A DNA stretch of 64,000 bases from Pseudomonas sp. HOU2. Its GTDB lineage: Bacteria; Pseudomonadota; Gammaproteobacteria; Pseudomonadales; Pseudomonadaceae. The stretch lies in contig NZ_CP160398.1 of assembly GCF_040729435.1 (NCBI RefSeq), positions 5,871,001-5,935,000 on the forward strand, read 5' to 3'. Shown here in pieces: positions 34,029 to 47,600 of the stretch. Position numbers and translations under genes: made by a program. Within the stretch, counting starts at the first letter, position 1. Each line of letters opens with the position of its first letter. A model generated the notes under the pieces. The model had not been told where the DNA came from. It did not search any database and was given only the letters and a program-made list of their open reading frames with translations.

Positions 34029-34393
34029 GCCATGCAGAACAACAAATAATTCAGACTTTTTTCCAAGGCTTCAGCATCACCCGAGTCAGGTTTCCCCCAT
34101 CCTCGGGTTCTCCTTTCTGTCATCTGCAACCACCCCGCAACGGCTGCAGCCAATTTCAGCCAAACCCACGATCCAGACCCCTCGCCATCCCCCGCAAACA
34201 CCCGAGAAAACCCGCTGAAAAACCCTACGCAGCTCCCGAGGTTTTTTCCTTTATCTGTCACCGGAAACTGCGAATTTCTCAGTGCGACTTAACCACGGAC
34301 CCCGCTTGCGAAGGTCAGCGGTGAGTCTTCCCAGTGTCATGCAAGACCCCTGAAAACCTGTGTTCACACCCATCGTTGAAAAGGAGATTCTTC
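34029..34393 (+). promoter_or_regulatory. 365-base upstream region of the DING-like gene
   Basis: No gene is seen. The region should hold the promoter of the DING-like exoprotein gene. CTGTCAT (34117) and CTGTCA (34255) look like half of a Pho box, but neither is followed by the second half at the required spacing. AAGGAG (34381-34386) is the ribosome binding site of the DING-like gene. Confidence 0.45.
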
Positions 34394-35506
34394 ATGTTCA
34401 AGCGCACTCTGATCGCCGCTTCCCTGACCGTCGCCGCCCTGGCTTCCGCTCAAGCCATGGCCGTTACCGGTGGTGGCGCCACTCTGCCAGCCGCTCTGTA
34501 CAAAGGTTCGGCCGACAGCATCCTGCCAGCCAACTTCAGCTACGCCGCCGTGGGCAGCGGGGCCGGCAAGATTGCTTTCCTGACCAACAACCCGGCCGGC
34601 TTCAGCACCACCGGCACCGTGCATTTCGCCGGTAGCGATTCGATCCTCAGCGCTTCGGAAATCAGCACCTACAACACCACCTACGGCGCTTCGTACGGCC
34701 CGCTGATTCAACTGCCTTCGGTGGCCACTTCGGTTGCCATCCCGTACAAAAAAGCCGGCCAGACCGCTCTGAACCTGACCAGCGCTCAGCTGTGCGACGC
34801 TTTCTCCGGTGCCAAAACCACGTGGGGCCAGTTGCTCGGCACGACCGACACCACGCCGATTCGCGTTGTTTACCGCAACGTTTCCAGCGGCACTTCGGAA
34901 ATCCTCAGCCGTCACTTGAACTCGGTTTGCCCGACTCAGTTCGCTACCAACTCGACCTTCACCAACGCGCGTCTGCCAGCCGGTTCGGCGCTGCCGTCGA
35001 ACTGGGTTGGCGTCGCCAACACGTCCGATGTCGCCACTACTGTGAACGCGGTTGACGGCTCGATCGGTTATGTCGGTCCGGACGGTGTCGACGCTACCAG
35101 CAACGCTGTTGTTGCTCGCGTCAACGGTGTTCAGCCAACTTCGCTCAACGTCACCCTGGCACTGTCGTCGGTGTCGGCTCCTTCGACCCCGGCCCAGGCT
35201 GCAAACCCTGCCAACTGGTCGCCAGTGGTGGCTAACCCGGCTTCGGGTTACAAGCTGGCTGCCTACACCAACTTCATTTTCGGTCAGTGCTACAAGGATG
35301 CAACCGTGGCCGCAGCCGTCAAAGCCTTCCTGACTCAGCACTACAGCAATCCGGGCAACAACACTGCGACTCAGGCCCACAAGTTCGTCGCCGTGCCTAA
35401 CGCCTGGAAAACCGCTGTAACCGCCAACTTCATCACCAACACCTCGGGCAACAACCTGGACATCAACAACGCCAGCGTCTGCAACGCTATCGGTCGTCCT
35501 TTGTAA
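34394..35506 (+). CDS. DING/PstS-like secreted phosphate-binding or phosphatase-like protein (PA0688/LapA-type)
   Basis: A 370-residue exoprotein with signal peptide (1-23, ending AQAMA) and a PstS-like two-lobed fold. The mature N-terminus reads AVTGGGATLPAALYKGSA; DING proteins normally begin DINGGGATLP, so the name-giving motif is altered while GGGATLP is kept. The phosphate-loop-like segment FAGSDSILSASE and the SSGTSEILSRHL segment are present. Its place directly after the hxc genes equals PA0688 (LapA), a low-phosphate-induced substrate of the Hxc system. Secretion by the neighbouring T2SS is therefore likely, but inferred from synteny. Confidence 0.85.
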   Translation: MFKRTLIAASLTVAALASAQAMAVTGGGATLPAALYKGSADSILPANFSYAAVGSGAGKIAFLTNNPAGFSTTGTVHFAGSDSILSASEISTYNTTYGASYGPLIQLPSVATSVAIPYKKAGQTALNLTSAQLCDAFSGAKTTWGQLLGTTDTTPIRVVYRNVSSGTSEILSRHLNSVCPTQFATNSTFTNARLPAGSALPSNWVGVANTSDVATTVNAVDGSIGYVGPDGVDATSNAVVARVNGVQPTSLNVTLALSSVSAPSTPAQAANPANWSPVVANPASGYKLAAYTNFIFGQCYKDATVAAAVKAFLTQHYSNPGNNTATQAHKFVAVPNAWKTAVTANFITNTSGNNLDINNASVCNAIGRPL

Positions 35507-35527
35507 GCTCGCGCGGTCGTAACAGCG

Positions 35528-35563
35528 ATGACGGCGACCTTCGGGTTGCCGTCATTTTTTTTG
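35528..35563 (+). terminator. rho-independent terminator of the DING-like gene
   Basis: ATGACGGC/GCCGTCAT stem with a 12-base loop followed by eight T, 21 bases after the stop. Confidence 0.92.
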
Positions 35564-35697
35564 GCTCGGATACACGCCCAACATGAAGTTTGTGTGACAT
35601 CCGTTCGGTCGCGCCTTCCGCCAACTGCCTATGTCGTAACAGCAGGTATTTGCGCGCCTGCGGCCATATGTGGCAATCAAAAAAGGATCTCGTAGTG

Positions 35698-38600
35698 ATG
35701 CTCGCTCGCCCATCCCGTCGTCGTACCCACGTTCAGTCCTTCCAGCGTGATGCCGTGGAGCCGACGCTGTGGCTGCTCAAGCCATTGGCGCACGCGGTGG
35801 CGTTGTGTCTGGTGGCGGGCAGTGCGCAGGCGCAAACGGCGTTCAGTTCGAGCTGGTTTGCCGCCAAGGGGGCAGCGCAGCAGGCCGCAGCGGCGCGTCC
35901 GAGCGTTGGCGGGTTGCCGGGGATGATACCGCCATTGGCCCAACAGCAAAAAGCCAATGCGCAGTTGCAGCGTTCGATCCAGACCCTGAACAACACGGTT
36001 GCCGCGATTGCCGCACAACAGGCGGCGCAGGCGGCCGGACGCGCTGCTGCGTTGGGCACGGTGCAGTTCGTGCCGGACGGCCTGGGCGAGGGTGGCTTGA
36101 AGGTCGACAACAGCCTGACTCAAGGCTGGCAGAACGCGAAGGGCCCGCAGCAGACCCAGGTCGATGGCAAAACCACAGTGACAATCGAGCAGACCGCCGA
36201 CAAGGCCATTCTCAACTGGGAAACCTTCAACGTCGGTCGCAATACCACGGTCGATTTCGCCCAGCAGTCGAACTGGGCAGTGCTTAACCGGGTCAACGAC
36301 CCGAATGCCCGGGCCAGCCAGATCCAGGGCCAGATCAAGGGCGACGGCACGGTGATGCTGATCAACCGCAATGGCATCGTGTTCAGCGGCAGCAGTCAGG
36401 TCAACGTGCGCAACCTGGTGGCGGCAGCGGCGAATATCACCGATATCCAGTTCCGCGATCGGGGCCTGTATTTCGACAGCACCGGCACCCAGCCGACCTT
36501 CACCGATGCCGTCGGCAAGGTGCTGGTGGAACGCGGTGCCTCCATCGACACCCACAAGCCGGCATCGTCTACCGCTGCCGGTGGTTATGCCTTGCTGCTC
36601 GGCAATGAAGTGCAGAATGACGGCAGCATCAGCACCGCCAAGGGCCAGACCGTGCTCGCCGCCGGTGACCGTTTCTATATCCGCAAGGGCTCGGGCACCG
36701 AGGGCAATGCGCTGTCCACCACCTTCGGCAACGAAGTCATCCCCGGTTTCAAGGCCAGTGCCGTGGCGGGAAAAGTCACTAACAACGGCTTGATCCAGTC
36801 CGCCACCGGCGACATCACCCTGACCGGTCATGAGGTGGTGCAGAACGGTGTATTGCTCGCCAGCACGTCAGTGGCAACGCGTGGCACGATTCACCTGACC
36901 AACCCGAACACCGACAGCAGCGGCAGCGTCACGCTGGGGCAGGGCAGTGCCACGGCCATCATGCTCGACAGCAGTGACCTGACCGCCCTCGACAGCCAGC
37001 ATCAGGCCGCGCTGACGGGCGTCACGGCCAATAACCGGATCCGTAGCGACCAGTCACGCGTCGAGATTCAGAGCGGCGGCAGTGTCGAGTTCCAGAACGG
37101 CTCGATCACCCTGGCCACCGGCGGCCAGGTCGCGGTCAGCGCACAGCGCCGCAGCCTGGTGCGCGACGGCGCGATGATCGATGTGTCCGGTGCCCTCGGC
37201 GTCAAAGTGGCGATGGAAAACAACAGCATCAAGATCAACGTGCAAGGCAACGAGCAGCGCGATGCCTCGGTCAACCGCGAGAAAGGCGCGCTCAACAGCA
37301 ATGACATCTGGGTCGATGTGCGCGATCTGGTGTATGTGCCGGCCGGCACCAACGGCTACGCCACGGATCGCTGGTACACGGCGGGCGGTTTGCTCGAAGT
37401 CGGCGGTTACCTCGGCACCCAAGGGCACAGCGTTGGCGAATGGATGGCTCAGGGGGGCACGGTGAGTTTTGCCGGCAACGACGTGGTCACGGAAAAAGGC
37501 TCGTTGATCAACCTGTCCGGCGGCACCCTGGATGTGCAGAGCGGCGAGATCCGCCAGAGCTGGCTGCGTGGCGCCGACGGCAAGCTGTATGAAGTGTCGC
37601 GCGCGCCGGGGGATCTGCTCTACACCGGCCTGTACAAAGGCTATGAAGACAGCAGCGAACGCTGGGGCCAGACCCGTTATTACTACAGCCCGCTGATTGC
37701 CCCGCGCTCGCGTTTCGAGTCGGGTTACACCGTGGGCCGCGATGCCGGGCAACTGGTGATCGCCACGGCCAACGCCGTGCTTGACGGGCAGATGATCGGC
37801 GATGTGTACCAGGGCGAGCGGCAGAATCAGGCGCCGAAACCGGTGCTCGACGGCTACCAGCAGAGCCAGACCGCGCTGGCCCGGCGTGCGCAGTTGATCG
37901 TCGGCAGTTACGACCCGACCTTTGTCGCGGCGTCGAATGGCCTGCTCTACACCCTCGATCCATTGCTCGATCAGGTGCAAATCGGTGGCGCGCGCCCGGT
38001 GGCCGGAAATGATCCGGACCTCACCGGCGCGGTGTCCGATACCCGCAAGGGCAAGCTGTATCTCGATAACGATCAGCTCAACGGGTTCCGCCTCGGTGCG
38101 CTCAAGGTTTCGGCCAAGGATCAGATCGCCGTTGACGGTGCGCTTACGGTCGATAGCGGTGGCGACATCACCCTGTACGCCCCGGATGTTCAGATCGGCG
38201 CCGACCTGACTGCTCGCGGTGGCAGCCTGCGTCTGGGCAACGTACTCAATCAGTTCAATGGTGGCGCAAACACCGACACTCGCCTGGCGGCCAAAGCCGA
38301 AAAAACCACGCAAACCCGCATCGCCGAGGGCGTGCATCTCGACACCCGGGGGCTGTGGAGCAACCTGCGCACCAACCCGGACGATAACGCCAGCGTCGCG
38401 TATCTGAACGGTGGCCTGATATCGATCCGCAGCAGCGGCGATATCGACGTCGCTGCCGGCAGCCTGCTCGACGTTTCTTCCGGTGGCGCCATGCTCGCCA
38501 ATGGCAAGACCCGGGGCGGCAAGGGCGGTGATCTGACGCTGGAGTCGAGCGCTATTTCCGCGCCGGGCACATCGCATCTGAACCTCGATGGCGAACTGCG

Positions 38601-41600
38601 CGGTTATGGCGTCACGGGCGGCGGCACCTTGACGGTGCAGGCCAACAGGATTCTCGTCGGCCAGACGGATAAAGCCCTGGCAGACAACACCCTGCAACTG
38701 TCCACCGACCTGTTCAGCAAGGGGTTCTCCGCTTACAACCTGATCGGTCTCAGCGGGCTCGACGTTGCCGAAGGCGCTGCGATTGATGTGACCCTGCCGG
38801 TGTACCGTTTCGGTGATGCGGCACCCAATCAGGTCAGTGGCGTCGATCCGCGCACGGCACTGGAGCTGTGGACACCGACGCTGTTCCAGGAAAACCCGAC
38901 CAAGGGCGTGCTGACCCAACGTGCCGGTGCCAGCCTGACCCTGCAAGGTGGCGCCACGCTGGTCGGGCTGATCGACGCGGCCGACAGCCCCCTGACCCTG
39001 GGCCGTGGCTCGCGCATCAGCGTCGACCCGGGACAGAGCATCAAGCTGCGCGGTGCCGGGCAGATCACTGTCGACGGTGAACTGAATGCCTGGGGCGGCA
39101 CGATCGATATTCGTCAGCAACAATTCGGCTCGATCCAGCCGGCCACTTCGATTCAAACGGCTGATCCGAGCGCACATGACCGCTCGATCTGGATCGGCGA
39201 GCAGGCCGTGCTGGATGTCGCCGGGCGTGCCAATACGGCGACCGACACTCTGGGCCGCACTTACGGTCAGGTCGGCAAGGGCGGCAGCATCATCATCGGC
39301 GGCGAGATCGATGCGAAACTGGCAACCGCCACGGCTGCCGATGCCTACGTGATTGTGCGTCCGGGCGCGCGGCTGGATGCCTCGGGCACCGAGGCCGTTC
39401 TGGATATCGCCGGTCAAGGCCCGACGCGTATCGCAACGGACGGCGGGCGCATCAGTTTGAGTTCCTATAACGGTCTTTTCGTTGAAGGCAACTTGCGTGC
39501 GGCGGCGGGTGGCGTCGGCGCGGCCGGTGGTCGTCTGGAACTGGCGCTGGAGACGCCGTTGTATTCCGATTCGGCGAGCAACGCGGTGCGGGCACCGAGG
39601 GAAATGATCATTGGCCAAGCGGCAGAAAACGAGCTGCTGCCCGCGAACCTGCAACCCGGCGAAGGCGCCGATGGCTTGCGTTACGGTCAAGCCCGTCTGA
39701 GTGCCGATGGCTTGATGACGGGCGGTTTCGACAATCTCAGCCTGCTGAGCAACGGTCTGTTGTCGTTTGACGGTGACGTCAATCTGCGCATGAATCAGAG
39801 CCTCAGTCTCTTCGCCGCAGCTCTGTCTCTCGCCGAGAATTCCAAAGGCTCGGCACGGGTTGATTTGAGTGCTCCATACCTGCATCTGTCAGGGGTGGGC
39901 ACCTACTTCGCCGGCTTCAACATGATGCGTCCACGGTTGCTCCCTGGCCCGACGGCCCGATCGTCCGATGCAACGTTCAATGCCTCCGCGAATTTGTTGG
40001 ACGTGGGCAATGGCCTGTCCTTCGGGACTCAGGGTTCGATCCTGCAACGGCAGGCGCCGGCCGTTGAATACAGCCGTCGGGCTTTCGGTCTGGTGAGCCT
40101 CGACAGCAGCGGCGACCTGCGCTTCCTCGCGCCGAATGATGGTGCGGAGAAAACCAGGCTGTGGACGCCGGGCGACTTGAACCTCGGTGCGGCGCAGATC
40201 TATCCCGCCACCGGCATTCAGGCTGAGGTGCGTGCCGGTTATCAGGGCGCCGTCCCGGTTTCCGAACACACCTTGCGGATCAGCGGCCACGGCGCGGCAC
40301 CGACTGCGGTGCCGTACTCGGCATTCGGAAAGCTGATTTTTTCCGCCGCGTACATCGAACAGGGCGGTGTCTTGCGTGCACCGCTGGGCAAGATCGTATT
40401 GGGTGACGATTTGCTCAGCACCACTCACGAGGTTCGTCTCCTGCCGGGCAGTCTGACTTCGGTCAGCGGTGCCGGCCTGGTCATGCCATACGGTGGCACC
40501 ACGGACGGTATCGACTATCGCTATAACGGCAAATCCGTGGTGCTCGACGGCATCTCCGGCGAAACATCAGGCGTGTCGATCGGCACGCAGTTCGCCGATG
40601 TGCAAAGCGGTGCGGTCATCGACCTGTCCGGCGGTGGCGATCTGCGTGGCGCCGGTTTCGTGTCCGGTCGCGGGGGTTCCACCGATGCACGTTTCAACCC
40701 GCTGGTGCGCACTGCGACTGACGGCACCTTCAGCCTGCCGGGGCTGGCGAGCAACCCGGTGTATGCCATCGTGCCCGGCAACCAGAGCAGCTACGCGCCG
40801 ATGCTGGCCGAAGCGGGTGCGGGCGATCCGCGCATTGGCCAGCAGATCACTATTGGCGCCGGTGTGCCGGGGTTGGCGGCGGGTACTTATACACTGTTGC
40901 CGTCAACGTTTGCCCTGATGCCTGGTGCGTTCCGGGTTGAGGTAAACGGTCAGGCAGCACCCGGCGTGACAACGGGGGCGTTGCCACTGCGCAATGGTTC
41001 ATGGACCAGCAGCGGGCAGCTGTCGATTGCCAATACCGGCCTGCGTGACAGCCTGGCCAGTCAGTTGATTCTCACGTCAGCCGATGTGTTGCGTCGTTAC
41101 TCGCAGTACAACGAAACCGGTTTCTCTCAATTCATCCAGAGCGACGCCGCCCGGCGCGGTGTGCCGCGTGCGCTGGCACCCATGGACGGCAAGACACTGG
41201 ATCTGCGCCTGGCCTCCGGCGGCAAGCAAGACATCGCTTTGCAGTTCAACGGGCGCACGCTGTTCGAGGCTGCCGAGGGCGGCATGGCCGGCACAGCGGT
41301 GGTACGTGGCGGCAACGCCGGGAGCAGCTTCGAGATACTGGGTGCGGGCCGTGCATCGACACTGGGTTTCAACGGTGTGTCGCTGTACGCCGACACGCTC
41401 AACAGCCTCAACGCGGGGCGGCTGACCATCGGTGCGATGCCGAATGTCTTGTACAACACGACCGCTAACATCATCGGCTTCCTGGGCGCGAGTGAAAGTA
41501 TTGTCTTGCGTGAAGGGGCGATTCTGTCTGCGCCGCAGGTTTTGCTGCGTACCACGTCAACGCTTGGCGGCATCACGGTCGAGGCGGGAGGCGGGATCAA

Positions 41601-44600
41601 TACGCTGGGGCGTGGCAACGTGGCCTACGACTCGCTGGCCGGTTACGTTTATGAGCCGAAAGGTTCCAGCCTGTTGGTCGTTTCCAACGGCTGGACCAAT
41701 GTGCTGGCGCCGGAAGCGGCCAGCGGCATCAGCGGCGCGGGCAGCATCCGGATCGGCACTTGCGCAGCGAGTGCGTGCAACAATCCGGCCCTGCTGTATT
41801 CGAACGGCAGCATCACTGCCGCCACGGATAACCAGTTCGAACTCGGTGAAGCGGTGCGTTTCGGCACCCGTCATCTGGCACTGTCGGTCGGCTCGGTCAA
41901 TGCCGGCAGCGCCGAGGCGCTGGCGGCGGCGGGCAGCCGCGTGCCCGCCGGCCTGACGCTGAACCAGAACGTACTCGACCGCTTGCTGCGCGGTGATACG
42001 CAGTTTGCCGCACCGGCTCTGGAAACCCTGAGCCTGACCACTCGCGACGCCTTCAATTTCTTCGGCAGCGTCAGCCTCGACACGATCGATCCACAGACCG
42101 GCCAGAGCAAACTGCAGAACCTGGTGCTGGTCACCCCGGCGATCTACGGTCTGGGCGATGCCAACGATGTGGCGAGCATTCGTACTGCCAACCTGATCTG
42201 GAACGGCGCGACGCAAAGCGCCGGCAGCGTCATTACCGGTGGCGCCGGTACGGGCAGCGGTACGCTGGACATTCAGGCCCAGCGGATCGAGCTGGGTTAC
42301 GGCCCGATGCCTCAGGCCAGCGGCCTGGATCAGAACAATCGCCTGGCGCTGGGTTTCGCCAACGTCAACCTCAGCGCCAGCGAGCGCATCACCGCCAATC
42401 ACAAGGGCAGCCTGGCGGTGTATCAGGAACAGGGCGCCTACGATCCGCTCAAGGGTTACAGCTACAGCGGCGGCAATCTGAACCTGCGCACGCCGTTGCT
42501 CACCGGTGAGGCGGCATCGGTCAGCCTGCTCAAGGTCGGCAACAGCCTGACGCTCAGCGGCGCCGCGGCTACCGGGGTGGCGAATGCTTTGGGTGCGGAG
42601 TTGAATCTTGAAGCCCGCGATGTCGTGCTCGACAGCCGTATCGCCTTGGCCAGCGGCAAGCTGACCGTCAAGTCCGAGAACGATTTGACGCTGGGCACTA
42701 GTGCCGTGCTGGACATGGCCGGGCGGACCTTGCCGTTCAACGATGTCAGCAAATACAGCTGGGGCGGCGACGTATTGCTGTACAGCGCCAACGGCAATAT
42801 CCTTCAGGCTGCGGGCTCGCGGATCAATCTGTCGGCGAACAACAATCAGGCCGGTAACCTCAGCGTCGTCGCGCTGGCCGATGCGGCCGGGATGGTCGAT
42901 CTGCAAGGCGAGATTGTCGGCGGCAGCAGCGGTTATTACGACGCCGGCGGCACCTTGGTGCCGTACAAGGCCGGTGGCGTGGACATTCGCGCGCAGCGCC
43001 TGGGTGGTGACGCCTCTGAGCAGTTTGCCGCACTCAACCAGCGCTTGAACGCAGGTCAGGTTTACGGCAGCCGCAGCTTGCAGCTCAAGCAAGGCAACCT
43101 GGTGATCGGCGACGGCCTCAAGGCCGGTGAGGTCAATGTGTCGGTGGACAATGGCAGCCTGACGGTGGCTGGTCTGATTGATGCCAGCGGCGAGCGTGTC
43201 GGCAGCATTCGTCTGTCGGCGAAAAATGGTCTGACCCTGGCGGGCAACAGCGTACTCGATGCCCATGGTCGCGTACTGCGGGTCGACAGCTACGGCAAGA
43301 TCATCGATGCGCCGAACCGCGCCACGGTCGAACTGAATTCCGGCGATGGCTTGCTCACGCTGGGCAGCGGCGCGCGCATCGACCTGCGCCACGGCACCGA
43401 TGCCGTGCCCGGTTTCCTCGCCGGGCAACACGATGGAATGCTGCGCGGCACGCTGGAGCTGAACGCGCCGCGTCTGGGCAGCAATGACATCGCCATCGAC
43501 GCCAGCGGTGCGTTGACCATTCAGGGTGCACGCTCCATCGGCCTCAACGGTTTGCGCCGCTACACCGATGCCCGCGAGGGTGTCGATCAGGCAGTCAGTG
43601 GCCGGCCGTATCAGGTGATTGATCAGGCCATGCTTGAACGCATTCACGGCGACAGCAGCAACTTTATCAACGCCGCACTGGGCAACAACGATCTGCTGCA
43701 ACGCAAGCTCTCCGGGTTGAACAACGCCACCTACGCCGATGCTTTCCATCTGCGCCCGGGTGTGGAGATCGCCAGCAAGACGGCTGACGGTGATCTGGTG
43801 GTGGAGGGCGATCTGGATTTGTCCGGTTACCGCTACGCCAGTCTCAATCCGCACACACAGTTGAACCCCTCTGTATATGGTTCCGGCGAAGCGGGCAGCC
43901 TGGTGATTCGTGCCGGTGGCAACCTCGATATTTACGGCAGCATCAACGACGGCTTCGCGCCGCCACCGGAAACCCAGGACGATGCCGGCTGGAAACTGAT
44001 TGCCGGTGTGCAGCCGTTCGGTGGCGATCTGATCGTGCCGGGCAGTGGGGTGACACTGGCCGAGGGCACGCAGTTTCCGGTGGGCGCGACACTCAATTAC
44101 GACGTGACGATCCAGGGTGCAAGACTGGCCAGTGGCACGTTGCTGCCGACCCAGGCGGTACTGGGCGAGGCGTACACGTTAAGCGCCGGTACTGTGCTGG
44201 CGGGGGCTATCCATGATGCCAGCGGAAATCTGTTGTATGCGGCGGGAACGTTGCTCAGCGAAAGTGTGACGTTGCCGGCGAACACTCGCCTGGGTGCCGG
44301 TATCCGCCTGAACAAGGCGACGAGCCTGCAGGCCATGACCTGGCCCGGGGGCGTGCCGCTGCCAGGGGTTTTCGACCTCGATCTTTTAACGGTTTCCGGT
44401 GTGAAGCTGAGCAGCTCGCTGGCCTTGCTGCGCGGCTCGCTGATTCCTTCGATGACGGATGTAAAGCTTGCCGATGGCACTTCGCTGATCGAACTGCGTC
44501 CGTTCACGGGTGAACAGCAAGGCAAGAACTGGGCGGTGGCGAGCATGCTGCCATCTGGCAGTGCGTCGTGGTCGATGCGCGTGGTAGCGGGTGCGGATAT

Positions 44601-47600
44601 TGATTCAGCCGACAGCCGTGTCGTGAAACCGGTGACCCGCGAGGGTGATCTGCGGCTGGCCGATACTCATTACGGTGTGAAGGTGACGACATCGGCCGGG
44701 CGAATGGTCTGGGCGGCGGGTAACCAATATGGCTTCCCCGAGTTTGAACCCGTCCCCGATGACGCTCTGGTTGCTTGCACTATCGAGCCGAGCGATTGTG
44801 CCCCCATGGCTCGCTGGGTCTGGGCGCCAGGCAGTGGAGCGGGCCCGGATTACGAGCCGGTTCCCGAGGAGGCTCAATTTATTTGTGATCTGCAGCCAGA
44901 GCTGTGCATCGGCAACAATCCCGGAAAAACCGCTAAAGCTCATACGCAGATGTTCAGTGTCCTGCGCACCGGTACTGGCGATCTCGATCTGATGGCTGCC
45001 GGCAACCTGAGCATGGATTCGCCTTTCGGCGTGTACACCGCCGGTACACAGTCATCGAATGTCGACCCGTTGTATAACCAGAAACGCGGGCATCTCTCGG
45101 ACAATAACTCGGTGTTGGGCACCGCCGGCGCCGATTATGAAAAGTGGGTCAACGGCGGCAGCGACAGCCTCTATCAGGCCTGGTATCCGCAGATGGGGGG
45201 CAACCTGACAATCAATGCCGGCGGGTCGGTGTCGGGTGACTCGGTGGGCACGAAAGCGCAATCGGAAGCGGCTGGGTTCCGCGAGCAGATGGCCAGTGTA
45301 GCAGTGGGCAACTGGCTGTGGCGCCAAGGCACCGGTAGCCCGGATGTGCCCACGGCGTGGTGGATCAACTTCGGCAGTTACGCCACCCAAATGATCTCGG
45401 ATCGTGTGATTAATACTGAACCGTACCTGGTGGGGTTCACCGGTTTCGGCACCTTGGGCGGGGGCAATATCAGCCTGCGGACTGGTGGTGATGCCGGCAT
45501 GCTCAAACCGATGGGCGATGCCGTTCACTATCCGCGCGGGCAGGGGCTGATCGTCGCAGTCGGCAGCACCGGTCGAGTCGCCAGCGATGGCAGCGTGCAG
45601 ATGACCGGTGGTGGTGACATGGATATTCGTATCGGCGGCACGCTCAACCCGTCGCTGCAAGCGCGGGCCGGAGAAACCGGTATCGGCAAACCGGTCCATG
45701 ATCTGCAAGGTGCGCTGATCAACCTGCGCGGTGCGGCACAAATGACGGGTGGAGCACTGGGTGGCATCAACCTGCAGTACGGCGCCGGCACCGTGGTTAA
45801 TGATCTTCGGGAAACCCGGGCACTTGATCCGTTTACCTCGACCACCGGTAGCGCTTCCGGAGGCGTGGTACTGATTCCGGGTGACTCGGGCATGAGCCTG
45901 AGCAGCCGCGGTGATCTGGTGTTGGGCGGTGCAGCGGATCCTGGGCGAGTCAGTCTGATGAACGCCAGCCCGATCATGGCGGCCGACGCAAGCGTTCAGC
46001 AGGGCGGCACCCTGAGTGGCTTCTCATTGTGGACGGATCACACCGCAATCGATCTGTTCTCGGCTGGCGGGAACTTGACGCCGGGCACACAGATATCCGA
46101 GTTCAGTACCAGCAACGGCCTGATCACGGGACGCAATACCTCGCCTACCGATGGCCGGTTTGTCTACCCGTCGATTCTGCGCGCGGTGGCGGGGCAGGGG
46201 TCCATCTATGCAGGGCCGTCCGCGACGTTCACTGGCGTGGATATCTACCCGCTGCAAGGTTACTCACTGCTCCTGGCACCGTCGAAGTCGGGACAGCTTG
46301 AACTGTTGGCAGGTGACTCTATCTACGCCGGTGGCTATGCGATCAACCAGTCGGGAGCCAGCCCGATGGCCATTACCACGCCGCTCAACCCGGCGTTCAA
46401 CACGTATACCACCAACAGCAACACCAGCAAGCCAGTGCGCACCAACTACAGCGACGATGGTGTGGCACCTGAGGGCAACGTGCGATATCCGCTGTTTGCC
46501 TTTGGTCCCAACAGCTACTCGGGATTGAACGACGTACAGGGGCCGGCGCGATTCTATGCGCTGACGGGGGATCTGGTGGGCATTCGCAGTGGCGAAACGT
46601 TGAGCTTTTCCACTTCCGGACGCACCTGGTACGAAGCGGCGGGGCCTGTGTGGATGATCGCCGGACGCGACATCGTTGCTTCCGGCACTACCCTGGGGCA
46701 GCCTGCGGCCGTGCCGACAGTGGAAATGAGTAGCGGCAAGGAGAACATTTTTTCCACCGGCAACCTCTTCGTCCACAATGACCAGCGAGATGTATCGCGG
46801 GTGTCGGCGGGTCGCGATATTCTCTACAGCAGCTTCGATATCGCCGGCCCTGGCACGCTGGACATCAATGCCGGGCGCAACATCCTGATGGAAAACCGCG
46901 CCAGCATCACCAGTCTCGGCTCGATAGTGGCCGGGGATTTGCGGCCTGGCGCCAGCGTGGTATTGCAGGCGGGCGTGGGCGCGCAGGGGCCGGATTACAC
47001 AAGGTTCATCGCCCGTTACCTGAGCCCGCAGAACCTTGCCAATCCGAGTGCCTCTCTCAACAGCCAGCCGGGCAAAGTGGTCAAGACCTACCTCGACGAG
47101 TTGCAGAGCTGGCTGACCCTCGGCTACGGCTTCAGCGGCAACGCAGAGCAGGCACAGGCGTTCTACGCCGCGCTGCCAAGCGCCGAGCAGGCGATCTTTG
47201 CCCGCCAGGTGTACTTCGCCGAACTGCGTGCGGGCGGCCTGGAGTACAACGACGTCGATGGCCCGCGTCAAGGCAGCTATCTGCGTGGTCGCAATGCCAT
47301 CGCGGCGCTGTTCCCGACCACCGATGTGGCCGGCAACCCGATCCGCTACGACGGCGACATCACGCTCTACGGTGGTGCCGGGGTCAAGACCCTGTTCGGT
47401 GGCGACATCCAGATGCTCACGCCGGGCGGCGGTCAGGTGTTCGGCATCGAAGGCGCAGCACCACCGTCCACGGCGGGGATCATTACGCAGGGTTCGGGCA
47501 ACATTCAGCTCTACTCGCAGGGCAGCATTCTGCTGGGGCAGAGCCGGATCATGACCACCTTCGGCGGCTCGATCCTCGGCTGGTCGGCCGAGGGCGACAT

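Noticed and set aside
34100..34270. Pho box upstream of the DING-like gene
   Set aside because: CTGTCAT at 34117 and CTGTCA at 34255 are single half-sites; the second half is missing at the 11-base spacing in both.
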